From: Bacteroidia bacterium | Lineage (GTDB): Bacteria; Bacteroidota; Bacteroidia; JADZBD01 | Assembly: GCA_020852255.1 (NCBI GenBank) | Contig: JADZBD010000002.1 | Span: 514,549-578,548, forward strand | Direction of reading: 5' to 3' | DNA length: 64,000 bases | Shown here: positions 1 through 8,548 of the stretch, piece after piece | Layout of the letters: every line of letters starts with the position of its first letter | Numbering within the stretch: position 1 is the stretch's first letter | Notes under the pieces: model-generated | What the model was told of the DNA's origin: nothing | Seen by the model: the letters and a program-made list of their open reading frames with translations, nothing else | Databases searched by the model: none | Translations under genes and position numbers: made by a program

Positions 1-1
1 C

Positions 2-427
2 ACAGAAAAGGAACTGAGTTTCACAAAAAACTCCATTGGGCAGAGCGATGCGCTGAAGTTTGAACAGCCCGGACAGAAGGCCGGTTTCCTGTTGCGGCTC
101 CTGGATTATAATCTCGATAAGACTTACATTGAAAAGCAGGGTGAGATCCTGAAAACTATCACGAAGGCGGACCTGGATGCTTATGCCAAGAAAATGCTTC
201 AGCCCGAGAACATGATTATTACCGTAGTCGGAGATAAGGAAAAATGGTACGCCGGCATAGAAAAGAAAGCGAAGGAGCTGGGATACGAAGTGGTTGAGCT
301 GGATGCGGACGGGAACATTATTGTAAAGGTTCCGCCTAAAGAAGAAAAGAAAGAAGAGATTAAACCTCCGTATAATTACGAAACGAAGGATAAGAAGAAT
401 CCAAAAAAGAAGAAAAAGAAGGATTAA
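2..427 (+). CDS. M16-family zinc peptidase, C-terminal end (partial)
   Basis: The open frame enters from the left edge in the phase starting at base 2 and runs about 142 codons to TAA, so only the C-terminus is present. The visible part begins TEKELSFTKN and passes through LLRLLDYNLDKTYIEKQ, then KADLDAYAKKMLQPENM and IITVVGDKEKW. This helical stretch followed by a beta strand ending in VVGD is typical of the last part of an M16 (insulinase/pitrilysin-like) C-terminal domain. The HxxEH zinc site would lie upstream and is not seen. The protein ends in a very lysine-rich tail (KKNPKKKKKKD). In Bacteroidota such genes often come as pairs of periplasmic M16 proteins. A TTG at 92 is only an internal codon. 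Family call fairly sure; exact subtype unknown. Confidence 0.75.
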   Translation, partial: TEKELSFTKNSIGQSDALKFEQPGQKAGFLLRLLDYNLDKTYIEKQGEILKTITKADLDAYAKKMLQPENMIITVVGDKEKWYAGIEKKAKELGYEVVELDADGNIIVKVPPKEEKKEEIKPPYNYETKDKKNPKKKKKKD

Positions 428-460
428 AAAAAAGCCCCGGATAATCCGGGGCTTTTTAAA
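428..460. terminator. Bidirectional rho-independent terminator
   Basis: A perfect 11-bp stem (AAAGCCCCGGA at 431-441 with TCCGGGGCTTT at 445-455) closes a TAA loop. It has A-runs on one side and T-runs on the other, so it can stop transcription on both strands. It lies exactly between the convergent M16 gene and the OmpA-family gene, whose stop codon begins at 461. Confidence 0.9.
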
Positions 461-2443
461 TTACTTTTTGCTGATGGTGAACTGTACCCTTCTGTTCAGG
501 GCCTTTCCATCATCCGTTTTATTATCGGCAATGGGTTTGGTTTCACCGAAGCCGTTGGATTTTATGCGCGCTGCGTTTACTCCCTTTGATACGAGATAAT
601 CCAATACGGATTTTGCACGGTTTCGCGAAAGAGTCAGGTTGGCTGCATCCGATCCTACATCGTCAGTATGACCCTCAATTTCAATTTCCATAGTTGGATT
701 CTCATTCATTACTTTAACGAGCTTATCAAGTTCCATATAGGATTCGGGCAGGAGGTCCCACTTGCCAGACTCAAAAAAGATATTGTTCAGACGAACAGTT
801 TGACCTACTTCAATCGGCACGAGGTAAAGATCCCGTGTAACCTCCTTGTATTCCTTGAGATCACTCAGATCAAGGTTCTCGTTTACAGCGATAAAACCCG
901 GTGCACTGGCGGAGAAACCATATTTCTTTCCGAACGGTAAGCTGATCATGTAGGAACCATCCGTAGGATTGGTGGTTGCTACTCCCACCTCTTTACCGTT
1001 TTCCATCAGAATATAGCTGATATTGGCCTTCAGTGGTTCGCGGGTTTTCTGATTGTAAACTTTTCCGGAAACGAGAGCAACAGGATCCGGCTTGATCTCC
1101 TTCGGTAATTTAACACGGAACACATCGATACCTCCGATGGTTTTGCCACTACTTGTGAAATAGGCGTAATCCCCGGAAGCGGGAATGGTATAATAGGCAT
1201 CCCACTCCGGTGTATTGATGGCGGGTCCCAGGTTTACAGGTTCCGACCAGTTGGTCCAGGTATCATCCAAACGCCTGGTCATAAAGATGTCATTCGATCC
1301 GTATCCCATGTGCCCGGCGGAAGAGAAATACAAGGTTTTATCATCCGCAGCAAGGAAAGGACTTGTTTCTCCCGAAGCGGTGTTCACCACATTTCCGATA
1401 TTCACCGGCTCTGACCACTCTCCGTTATCAAGTAACATAGAGAAATAAATGTCCTTATCACCATAGGTATCATCCCGCTCCACAGTCATCAGGATATACT
1501 TTCCCGAGTTGGCCATGCAGTACTCATTGTAATCATTCTTATTGTAATAATTCTTGATCGGAAGCTTGGAAGGCATTTCAAATTTTCCGCGGCTTCCTTT
1601 CATGCTGTAGGAAATTCCTTTCCCGCCCTCGGTCTGGTAAACGCCTCCCACGATGATTTTATTTCCGTCGGGTGTAACGGAACAAACGAAGTTTGGCTTT
1701 GAATTATTCAGCGGTTCTCCCGGGTTAGTGGCCTTCCCCCATTTCCCGTCGGGCTGCAGCTCACTCACCCAGATATCCTGCCCACCTTTCCCTTTGGGAT
1801 CATCATCGCGGCAAATGAACAGGGTTTTGCCGTCGGGAGAAATCACCGGAAGCAATTCATCGTAAGTACTGTTCACATTTTCACCCAGATTTTCTTTTTG
1901 TGAGACAAAATTCACGTCTGTAGCGATCACCGGTTTAGGAATCCATTCGTCGGCACTTTCAGATATACCAATCGCGTCAAGACTGGCATACTTTCCGTTC
2001 CATGCCAGATCTACGGTAATTTTTACCGCCACAACCTCATATTCCGTCATTGGAAACTTTACATAAAGCATCCGTGCACCGCCGTCTATGAGCTTAGGCT
2101 TCCCTTTATGCACCTTATATGCTTTTCCGGAAGCATCGAACAGCTCCACTTTTGTAACTGCGGATGCGTTGTATGCCTCACAGATAATCACCTGCTGAAT
2201 TTTCATGGGCTTGCTGAATCCCACCTTAATGAATTCCTTCGGAGTCTTTTTCGAAGGGCTCCAAGTATTGGGATTGTCACCACCCTTCGGCATACAGGAT
2301 GGCTTCCCCAGCACCTGGTTGGCTGAATAGCCTTTGGTGTCGAACTGGGATGAGTAATCAATTACTTTAGAGGCCCATTGCACCTGCTGAGCAAGGAATG
2401 CAAGGGGGAGGAATAATCCTGCGAATAATAATTTTGCTTTCAT
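461..2443 (-). CDS. OmpA-family envelope protein with discoidin-like and PD40 propeller domains
   Basis: A 660-residue exported protein with a signal peptide (MKAKLLFAGLFLPLAFLAQQ). Residues about 20-160 look like a discoidin/galactose-binding beta-sandwich (WSPSKKTPKEFIKVGFSKP, KVELFDASGKAYKV). About 175-450 carries PD40/WD40-like propeller strands (LLPVISPDGKTLFICRDDD, ETSPFLAADDKTLYFSSAG). About 455-545 is a carboxypeptidase-regulatory-like fold, and 550-660 is an OmpA/MotB peptidoglycan-binding domain with the EIEGHTDDVGSDAANLTLSRNRA signature region. The order propeller-CRD-OmpA resembles PorE, the T9SS-associated peptidoglycan anchor, but PorE has TPRs where this protein has the discoidin-like domain. 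It may therefore be a PorE-like paralog rather than PorE itself. It probably sits in the periplasm, anchored to peptidoglycan. A TAATTTCG box lies 5 nt before the ATG. Confidence 0.85.
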   Translation of the reverse strand: MKAKLLFAGLFLPLAFLAQQVQWASKVIDYSSQFDTKGYSANQVLGKPSCMPKGGDNPNTWSPSKKTPKEFIKVGFSKPMKIQQVIICEAYNASAVTKVELFDASGKAYKVHKGKPKLIDGGARMLYVKFPMTEYEVVAVKITVDLAWNGKYASLDAIGISESADEWIPKPVIATDVNFVSQKENLGENVNSTYDELLPVISPDGKTLFICRDDDPKGKGGQDIWVSELQPDGKWGKATNPGEPLNNSKPNFVCSVTPDGNKIIVGGVYQTEGGKGISYSMKGSRGKFEMPSKLPIKNYYNKNDYNEYCMANSGKYILMTVERDDTYGDKDIYFSMLLDNGEWSEPVNIGNVVNTASGETSPFLAADDKTLYFSSAGHMGYGSNDIFMTRRLDDTWTNWSEPVNLGPAINTPEWDAYYTIPASGDYAYFTSSGKTIGGIDVFRVKLPKEIKPDPVALVSGKVYNQKTREPLKANISYILMENGKEVGVATTNPTDGSYMISLPFGKKYGFSASAPGFIAVNENLDLSDLKEYKEVTRDLYLVPIEVGQTVRLNNIFFESGKWDLLPESYMELDKLVKVMNENPTMEIEIEGHTDDVGSDAANLTLSRNRAKSVLDYLVSKGVNAARIKSNGFGETKPIADNKTDDGKALNRRVQFTISKK

Positions 2444-2448
2444 AGCTG

Positions 2449-2456
2449 CGAAATTA
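2449..2456 (-). promoter_or_regulatory. -7 box variant before the OmpA-family gene
   Basis: The minus strand reads TAATTTCG, one base from the Bacteroidota TAnnTTTG consensus, and ends 5 nt before the ATG at 2443. No clear -33 TTG is seen. Confidence 0.4.
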
Positions 2457-2473
2457 AGAGTTGTTTTGAATTA

Positions 2474-2501
2474 AGGCGTGTTCCTTGTTAGGAACACGCC
2501 T
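2474..2501. repeat. Perfect 12-bp inverted repeat
   Basis: Arms AGGCGTGTTCCT (2474-2485) and AGGAACACGCCT (2490-2501) are perfect complements around a TGTT loop. The element lies between two minus-strand envelope genes and has no T-run after either arm, so it is a poor intrinsic terminator. It could be an operator for the gene ending at 461, because it occupies the region about 18-45 nt upstream of that gene's -7 box, or an mRNA-stabilising hairpin after the gene ending at 2543. Confidence 0.7.
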
Positions 2502-2542
2502 ACCACATTGATCACCCGCCTCAACCAACAAATAACAGTGGT

Positions 2543-3493
2543 TCAGAATTTTACGTTAAAAGGTATGGAGATTCCCATGGTCATCATTAGGAACGCATTG
2601 GCCGAGAGAATGCCCGATTCCTGCGACTTAAACCCCGGGCGTGAGCCCCACTCAAACTTGTAGGTCAGCCAGGTGCGCATCGGATTCTTATAAGACCATC
2701 CCATTCTCCATCCCATGTGTTTTTTCTCTTTCACATCCAGATCCGCATTCGGACTCACAATGCCGCTCACAGGGTGGGTAACGTCACCTTTTCCCATACC
2801 TACGCCCGGTGCAAACAGAAAGTCAATGTAGAAATCTGAGTACGCTGAGTTCCGGCGCGTTCCCCAGTCGTCTACAGAAACCTGAAGATTGGTGATGGAT
2901 TTGAAGGATATTCCGCCAACGATTGTCATGGTTTTCATCATAGCTGCCCCTGTTGCCCTGCTGGTATCTACCCCCTCCAGTTTATACGCATGGGCATCTT
3001 CTGTTTCATAAGGGGTATTAACCATGTAGATGCCGCCGCGTACCCCGAAAATCTTTCTCTTGGTTCCGGGCGCCATAAAAAACTTCGTATTGGTGTAGGT
3101 ATACCCCCCTGACGAATGCGAGCTTGAAGAAAGAACAATCTTCATACTGCGCTGCTTGGTCTTATCTACCAGATTCAGGGATGCTACGCCCTCGAACCAC
3201 ATGTGCGTCTTCACATCCTTATCATTCTTATTTGAGCTCTTGACGACATCAAGATAAGCTCTTCTGAAATCAATATTTAGGGTTCCAAGGCTGCCGTAAT
3301 GAAGGTCGGCCCGTACACCCCATCCCAGTGTAACGTCCGTCCACCAAGCATCACAATAAAAAGGATCCAGGTGGATCATCAGTTTCTTAATGTTGTAGGG
3401 GTCATCTTCCAGTACCTTGTAATGAATGTCCTGCCCGTAGGAGGCTCCGCTCATAGCGGCCAGCCAGCCCAATGAGAAAATAAGTTTTTTCAT
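2543..3493 (-). CDS. Putative outer-membrane beta-barrel protein, unknown function
   Basis: A 316-residue exported protein with signal peptide MKKLIFSLGWLAAMSGASYG, followed by QDIHYKVLEDD. The body alternates hydrophobic and polar residues, is rich in Gly and aromatic residues (TDVTLGWGVRADLHYGSLG, AFLMMTMGISIPFNVKF) and ends in a C-terminal Phe, as many outer-membrane barrels do. No catalytic or binding motif was recognised. It lies upstream of the OmpA-family gene on the same strand, about 100 nt apart with the 12-bp inverted repeat between them, so the two may be partly co-transcribed. A TACATTTG box lies 35 nt upstream. The barrel call is inferred from composition only. Confidence 0.65.
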   Translation of the reverse strand: MKKLIFSLGWLAAMSGASYGQDIHYKVLEDDPYNIKKLMIHLDPFYCDAWWTDVTLGWGVRADLHYGSLGTLNIDFRRAYLDVVKSSNKNDKDVKTHMWFEGVASLNLVDKTKQRSMKIVLSSSSHSSGGYTYTNTKFFMAPGTKRKIFGVRGGIYMVNTPYETEDAHAYKLEGVDTSRATGAAMMKTMTIVGGISFKSITNLQVSVDDWGTRRNSAYSDFYIDFLFAPGVGMGKGDVTHPVSGIVSPNADLDVKEKKHMGWRMGWSYKNPMRTWLTYKFEWGSRPGFKSQESGILSANAFLMMTMGISIPFNVKF

Positions 3494-3528
3494 TTGTTTG
3501 TTGTTAGGTTAATCATTGTGGTTTAGCG

Positions 3529-3536
3529 CAAATGTA
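3529..3536 (-). promoter_or_regulatory. -7 box for the barrel-like gene
   Basis: TACATTTG on the minus strand matches TAnnTTTG exactly and is 35 nt upstream of the ATG at 3493. No TTG was found at the expected -33 distance. Confidence 0.55.
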
Positions 3537-3581
3537 TCCGTCCCGCAACAAACAGCTAAACCGAAAAAGCCAATTTCTTAC

Positions 3582-3589
3582 TACATTCG
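3582..3589 (+). promoter_or_regulatory. -7 box variant before the helical-repeat gene
   Basis: TACATTCG ends 7 nt before the ATG at 3597. It lies inside the longer reading frame that opens at the TTG at 3516, which argues for the later start. Confidence 0.4.
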
Positions 3590-3596
3590 CCCACGG

Positions 3597-4961
3597 ATGG
3601 ACCAGCTTTCTGAATTATATCAAATTCTTGATAAAGAACAAGTTAGGCGACTTGGGGAAGTCCCGCTGAGCCCTACTGAAAACGACTACCTGCAGGCCTT
3701 ATCCAACCGGAGGAGCTCAGAGAATTTATCAGAATCTCATACCTACAAACTAAGCAGTGTTGTAACCCGGAAGATCCTGGATCATCTGTTCGCCGATCCG
3801 GTTGAATCTATTCTTTGGCTCAAGGAGCAAGGCCTCTATAAACATATGGCGCACCGGATGGTATGGTTGGGAAAGAAGCTGGAAAGTACGCAAGGGCTTC
3901 CGGCCACGGAAAACTTTTACCTCAGGTGTATTCACCAGGCTCTGGATATTCCCTTCCGTTATTACAACGAAAAACTGGTTAAGACCCTGGCAGACCGGTA
4001 CATGGCTATACCTGATAAGAAGCAGGAATCACGGATAAATTACATAAAGTACCATACACTATTTGCCACCTGCAATCGTGCCGCTGCTTCCAAAGATCCG
4101 TTCCGCCTTTTCCGTGAAGAACCTGCCGAATTGTCCGCTGCCGCCGGTGACCTGCTCGCTAAAGGGCATTACGGCGCCTTGTTTTATCTCTACCGCTGCC
4201 TTTGTTCCTACTATACCTACATGGTTACGGATCACGACCGGATGCTGGATTATCTTGACCGCTCCATTGCATTGGTTCCGAAAGTTCAGCATTATTTCAC
4301 AAGAGACATGAATCTCACGCTTCGCGCGCACCGGGCCGACGCACTTTTACGTGCAGGTGCAGCGGAGGAAGCCTACAGGGTGTACAAGGAGATATTAATG
4401 GGCGCAGCCCCCGACACACTCTACGGATTGCACTATCATGCCGAACATTTCGCTGTTGCAGCACTGGCCACCGGGCGTACAAAAGAAGCCGGTGAACTGA
4501 TTCACCGCTATTTTGAGGACTTCCCTAATACCCTCAAGGATGTACCGGCCACACGGAAAGCCCTTATACACAGCAAACTCTTTCTGAGCAGTGGTGACGT
4601 TCCTCAGGCTCTCTCCCATCTTCGCGAGGCGAACCGCCTGAACGAAAAAACCTACTACCAGCCCTTCATGTTACAAATAAGAATACTCGAGACCATCACG
4701 TTCATCCTGAAAAAGGATGTTGATTTCGCTCTCTCCCTTTGTATCAGGAATCAGAAATACCTGGCAGCGCAGAAGGACAAAAAAAAGCTGTTGCCTTATA
4801 AAAAATTCTGGGATTCCGTATCACGGCTGTTGAATGCTTCATCCAGAAAAAAAACACTTCCCGCAGCAGATGAAGATTACATTCTTCTCTTCCAGCAACA
4901 CTTCCTCAATCTCTATGCACATCTTCCTTCTAAAATGCTGGAAGCCATACGTGCGCTCTAA
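3597..4961 (+). CDS. Helical-repeat (TPR-like) protein, unknown function
   Basis: About 454 residues with no signal peptide and no membrane segment, so probably cytoplasmic. The whole protein is predicted alpha-helical. The middle and C-terminal parts show degenerate TPR-like helix pairs (RAHRADALLRAGAAEEAYRVY, HAEHFAVAALATGRTKEAGE, LIHSKLFLSSGDVPQALSHL). No enzyme motif was seen. The frame is open from a TTG at 3516, but ATG 3597 is preferred because the extension contains a -7-like box and a low-complexity N-terminus. The gene is convergent with the radical SAM gene, with 4 nt between stop codons. The function is not known; a scaffold role is only a guess from the fold. Confidence 0.7.
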   Translation: MDQLSELYQILDKEQVRRLGEVPLSPTENDYLQALSNRRSSENLSESHTYKLSSVVTRKILDHLFADPVESILWLKEQGLYKHMAHRMVWLGKKLESTQGLPATENFYLRCIHQALDIPFRYYNEKLVKTLADRYMAIPDKKQESRINYIKYHTLFATCNRAAASKDPFRLFREEPAELSAAAGDLLAKGHYGALFYLYRCLCSYYTYMVTDHDRMLDYLDRSIALVPKVQHYFTRDMNLTLRAHRADALLRAGAAEEAYRVYKEILMGAAPDTLYGLHYHAEHFAVAALATGRTKEAGELIHRYFEDFPNTLKDVPATRKALIHSKLFLSSGDVPQALSHLREANRLNEKTYYQPFMLQIRILETITFILKKDVDFALSLCIRNQKYLAAQKDKKKLLPYKKFWDSVSRLLNASSRKKTLPAADEDYILLFQQHFLNLYAHLPSKMLEAIRAL

Positions 4962-4965
4962 CCCT

Positions 4966-5964
4966 TCAGATTTCAGGTTCAATTCTTGAGCCCTCAGAAC
5001 AATTCGTGCAAATATCAATGGATGATCTTCCATTGAGAATTTGCTTTCTGAATGCACGGTATCCTTCCGAATACCAGATCTCCCTGAATGTGTTGTTGCG
5101 CAGATCCCCCATCACATACCGGGCGTCCTTGTCAAAACAACAGGGAAGAACCTTTCCATCCCAAGTAATCACTGCCGAACTCCAGAGTTTCCAGCACCTG
5201 TTTTTCCATGCATTCACAATCTCCAGCCTTTTATCCTTTCCTTTCCGGTAACGCGAGCGGTTCGGGTGAGCCGGCATCAGATCATTAGGATCCGCAGGGT
5301 CGTTGATCTGTACGGTTTTAAAATTCAGTTCCTCAGCGCCCCAGCTCCTGTATTGTTTCCTGACAGCGCTCACCTCCTGCTCATTATGCTTCATTACAAG
5401 GAACTGAAGCGTCAGGTCCGGTCCGGTTCCTAACCTCTTTTTCGTTTCAGAGAGAAGTTTTAAGCCATCCAATACACGTTGCATATCTCCTCCGATCCGG
5501 TATTTTTCATACGTATCCTGGTGCATACCGTCGAGCGAAACGATCAGCTTGCCGAGTCCTGACCGGCACACCTTCTCACAGGTTTCCTCATTGAGGAAAT
5601 GCGCATTGGTAGATGTTACACAATACATCCTTCGGGAAGCGGCAATGCGAATCAATTCCGTAAATTCAGGATGCAGGAAAGGTTCCCCCTGAAAATAAAA
5701 GGTCAGATAGCCGCAATGCGGGGCTACTTCATCCATTATCCGGGTGAAGAGTTCCCGGCCCATGTAGCCGCTCGGACGGGTGAATGACCTCAGACCGCTC
5801 GGGCATTCCGGGCATCTCAGGTTACAGAAGTTGGTTGGTTCAACCGCTATTGCCGCCGGTAGCGGAGCTCCGTGGAAGCCCAGCCGGTGCGATCCAAGGA
5901 AAGCCAGCCTTGAGCCTGCGGCATGAAGGGCGCGTTTCCATGTAAAAGCGCTGCCTCGGGTCAT
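4966..5964 (-). CDS. Radical SAM / SPASM-domain enzyme
   Basis: A 332-residue protein with the radical SAM cluster motif CxxxCxxC at Cys47, Cys51 and Cys54 (NFCNLRCPECPSG). It is followed by the SAM-binding region (FYFQGEPFLHPEF) and a SPASM-type C-terminal part containing CWKLWSSAVITWDGKVLPCC and DICTNCSEG, which would hold an auxiliary iron-sulfur cluster. The family carries out radical-based modification of peptides, sugars or cofactors; the substrate cannot be read from the sequence. No precursor peptide gene was seen beside it. The ATG at 5964 is preferred over the TTG at 5970, since TAACTTTG overlaps that region and ends 3 nt before the ATG. It is divergent from the DUF5686-like gene. 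Confidence 0.85.
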   Translation of the reverse strand: MTRGSAFTWKRALHAAGSRLAFLGSHRLGFHGAPLPAAIAVEPTNFCNLRCPECPSGLRSFTRPSGYMGRELFTRIMDEVAPHCGYLTFYFQGEPFLHPEFTELIRIAASRRMYCVTSTNAHFLNEETCEKVCRSGLGKLIVSLDGMHQDTYEKYRIGGDMQRVLDGLKLLSETKKRLGTGPDLTLQFLVMKHNEQEVSAVRKQYRSWGAEELNFKTVQINDPADPNDLMPAHPNRSRYRKGKDKRLEIVNAWKNRCWKLWSSAVITWDGKVLPCCFDKDARYVMGDLRNNTFREIWYSEGYRAFRKQILNGRSSIDICTNCSEGSRIEPEI

Positions 5965-5967
5965 GTT

Positions 5968-5975
5968 CAAAGTTA
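5968..5975 (-). promoter_or_regulatory. -7 box for the radical SAM gene
   Basis: TAACTTTG on the minus strand, an exact TAnnTTTG match, ends 3 nt before the ATG at 5964 and suggests an almost leaderless mRNA. Confidence 0.6.
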
Positions 5976-5998
5976 GAATAAAATCCTACCCGTTCGGT

Positions 5999-6006
5999 TA
6001 TCTTTA
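5999..6006 (+). promoter_or_regulatory. -7 box variant for the DUF5686-like gene
   Basis: TATCTTTA ends 4 nt before the ATG at 6011. It faces the minus-strand box at 5968-5975 with 23 bp between them. Confidence 0.45.
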
Positions 6007-6010
6007 CAGG

Positions 6011-8473
6011 ATGAAACGTTGGTTTGCCGTACTCTTACTGCCTCTGTTCACGGCGGCACAAGTACACACCCTCACGGGTACGGTTACTGATAGTGAAAAC
6101 AATGAACCTGTTGCCTTTGCAGCAGTGCACGCTGAAGGCACAAAACAAACCGTGCTAACCGATATCTCAGGGCAATTTACCCTACAAACCGGAGCACCTG
6201 TATCCGTATTACGTATTACCCATGTTGCATACCACCCGATCACGGTTAGCTTAGAAAAGAACCAGGCCAGCATTCGTGTTAAAATGCATCCGGTGGTGCA
6301 TTCATTTGACGCAGTGAACATTCTTCCGGGTGAGAATCCCGCGCACCGCATTATTCTTCAAGTTCAGAAAAACGCAGCATTCAATGACCCCTACGCTCAA
6401 AGCAGTTTCCGCTGTGAGACGTATACAAAAATGTATGTTACCGGAGAGTTTCCGGCAGATACGTCGGAAGGTGGCGCCGATAGTTTGAAAAAAACAAGGC
6501 AGTATTTCAAAAAGCAACATCTGTTTCTAACCGAAACAGTAACAGAGAAAATCTATATCAAACCGTCGAAAGAAAACGAGAAGGTGATCGGTAGCAGAGT
6601 ATCCGGCTTCCAGCTGGCCCCTTTCTTCACTCCTGTAAGCCAGCTTCAAAGCTTTGGCTTTTACAGTAGCTTCATCACTATTCTCGACAAAGATTACGTT
6701 AATCCCCTCTCCCAGGGTACTTTTAAGCGGTATTTCTTCCTCCTCGAGGATACGATACTGACCACGGAAGGTGACAGCATTTTTCTGATTTCGTTCCGTC
6801 CCCGGAAAGGGAGGAATTTCGAGGCGATGAAGGGAGTATTATATATCCACACATCCGGATATGCGCTTTACCGTGTGATCGCCGAACCGGTAGATGAAAC
6901 AGGCGTGATCTCCGCGCATATTGAACAGGAATATGAACGGACCAACGGCAAATGGTTTCCGATGGTACTACACACAGACTGGTATTACAATAACATGAAG
7001 GTGGGCGACAGTAGTATCACCGCCTCTACACGTAACTTTTCATTAGGAACCACCAATAAAATGAAAGTAGTATGTAAAAGCAGGATTCGCCGTATTGAGA
7101 TAGGAAACGATCTTGACGATGTTCGCTTCTCGCCCGATGCAGTGTTTGCCGATCCGGAGCATGGCAGACGGGATAGTGCATGGTGGGAAGACAAGCGAAT
7201 GGAAAAACTGGATGCAAAGGATCTGCTGACCTACCGGAAGTTAGATAGTACCGGCAATGCGGAACATTTCGACCGCAAAATGGATTTTGCAGAGGCGCTG
7301 GCAGATGGAAATATTCCGTTGGGTCCGGTAGAACTGGAACTCCCTCACCTATTCCGGTATAACGAAGTGGAAAAAGTGAGGATCGGGGTCGGACTTCACA
7401 CATCACGCAGGTTATTGCGTTTGTGGCAGCTGGGCGGATATGTAGCCTACGGAGCAAAAGATCAGCGTTTCAAATACGGCGGCCGGATTCATTGGCAGTG
7501 CCGCGCATCGCATGAATTTTCGATCGCAACCCGGTACTTGTTTGATTTATCAGAACCCGGAAAAACTGACTGGATGGAACCGCGTGGAAAAATAGATGGT
7601 TCCTCTGTCAGGGAGTACAAAATTTCCTGGCTAGAATGGAAAGAATCCGTCCGAATGATGATGAGCATGCGCATGAATCAACACTTGAAATGGTATGCGG
7701 CAGCCGAACAGTATTCCTTATGGCCGGACTCCGGTGTTTTTGCCGGAGTCAATTCCGGAGCACAAGTGCGGATGGACGGAGTCAGCGCCCTGACCGGTAC
7801 GGTGCAATTGCGCTGGCAGCAGAATGAAAAATTTATCCATACACGATTCGGAAGAAACAGCCTGGGAAGTAAGTGGCCGGTGGTATACCTGCGTTGGTCC
7901 GGCACGGTCGGAGATCCGGTTTTCGACCTGCAGCTTCCGGTTACCTCCCTGGTGCATGCCCGATGGAACCGTTATGAGTTCCGAGTGGATTGGGAATGGA
8001 AAACAAAAACCAAAGGGACGTCTTTTTTCCGTCTGGAGGGAGGCAAAATGTATGGAAAAGTTCCGGTGAGTATCGCCTTCATCCCCTTCGGGAGCTATGC
8101 TGGTTTCGGACACTTTGCGGAAAACACCTTTGAGAACATGCGCTACAATGAATTTGCTTCCACCACCTGTCTAAGTCTTTTTCACAGACACGATTTCGGT
8201 AAAATCTCCCGAAAACATTCGTTTAATCCTTCCGTGGTATTGGTGAATAACTTGCATTGGGGCCTTACGGATAACACCATTCTTCCTACACCCGGCATTG
8301 CGCCCGTTACGCCCGAGCAGGTTTACATGGAATCCGGAATTCAGATTAACGGGCTGCTCCGAAATCAGTTCATTGGGCTGGGCTTGCAGGGAATGTACCG
8401 GTATGGCTATTATTCCTTCCCACAAGTATCTGATAATTACTCCATTAAGACCACATTCAAGATTCTTTTCTGA
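6011..8473 (+). CDS. DUF5686-like outer-membrane protein with N-terminal carboxypeptidase-regulatory-like domain
   Basis: About 820 residues. The signal peptide is MKRWFAVLLLPLFTAAQ, and residues about 20-105 form a CarboxypepD_reg-like beta-sandwich (LTGTVTDSENNEPVAFAAV, SGQFTLQTGAPVSVLRITH). The rest is a long, tyrosine- and tryptophan-rich segment that resembles the Bacteroidota DUF5686 family. Its last 300 residues look like outer-membrane beta strands ending in ...TFKILF. The domain order matches TonB-dependent-receptor relatives, but no plug domain was seen. The longer frame from ATG 5963 adds 16 residues that disrupt the signal peptide and contain the -7 box, so ATG 6011 is chosen. Role: probably an outer-membrane protein; the substrate is unknown. 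Confidence 0.75.
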   Translation: MKRWFAVLLLPLFTAAQVHTLTGTVTDSENNEPVAFAAVHAEGTKQTVLTDISGQFTLQTGAPVSVLRITHVAYHPITVSLEKNQASIRVKMHPVVHSFDAVNILPGENPAHRIILQVQKNAAFNDPYAQSSFRCETYTKMYVTGEFPADTSEGGADSLKKTRQYFKKQHLFLTETVTEKIYIKPSKENEKVIGSRVSGFQLAPFFTPVSQLQSFGFYSSFITILDKDYVNPLSQGTFKRYFFLLEDTILTTEGDSIFLISFRPRKGRNFEAMKGVLYIHTSGYALYRVIAEPVDETGVISAHIEQEYERTNGKWFPMVLHTDWYYNNMKVGDSSITASTRNFSLGTTNKMKVVCKSRIRRIEIGNDLDDVRFSPDAVFADPEHGRRDSAWWEDKRMEKLDAKDLLTYRKLDSTGNAEHFDRKMDFAEALADGNIPLGPVELELPHLFRYNEVEKVRIGVGLHTSRRLLRLWQLGGYVAYGAKDQRFKYGGRIHWQCRASHEFSIATRYLFDLSEPGKTDWMEPRGKIDGSSVREYKISWLEWKESVRMMMSMRMNQHLKWYAAAEQYSLWPDSGVFAGVNSGAQVRMDGVSALTGTVQLRWQQNEKFIHTRFGRNSLGSKWPVVYLRWSGTVGDPVFDLQLPVTSLVHARWNRYEFRVDWEWKTKTKGTSFFRLEGGKMYGKVPVSIAFIPFGSYAGFGHFAENTFENMRYNEFASTTCLSLFHRHDFGKISRKHSFNPSVVLVNNLHWGLTDNTILPTPGIAPVTPEQVYMESGIQINGLLRNQFIGLGLQGMYRYGYYSFPQVSDNYSIKTTFKILF

Positions 8474-8494
8474 AGCAGCTTCGGATAAATTAGC

Positions 8495-8502
8495 TAACTT
8501 CG
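8495..8502 (+). promoter_or_regulatory. Possible -7 box for the RND-rfbA-prenyl synthase operon
   Basis: TAACTTCG, one mismatch from TAnnTTTG, lies 46 nt upstream of the ATG at 8549. No -33 element is evident. Confidence 0.3.
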
Positions 8503-8548
8503 GGGTTTGAACTAATAATCAGGGACTTAGGTAGTCTGCTCTTGTCTT

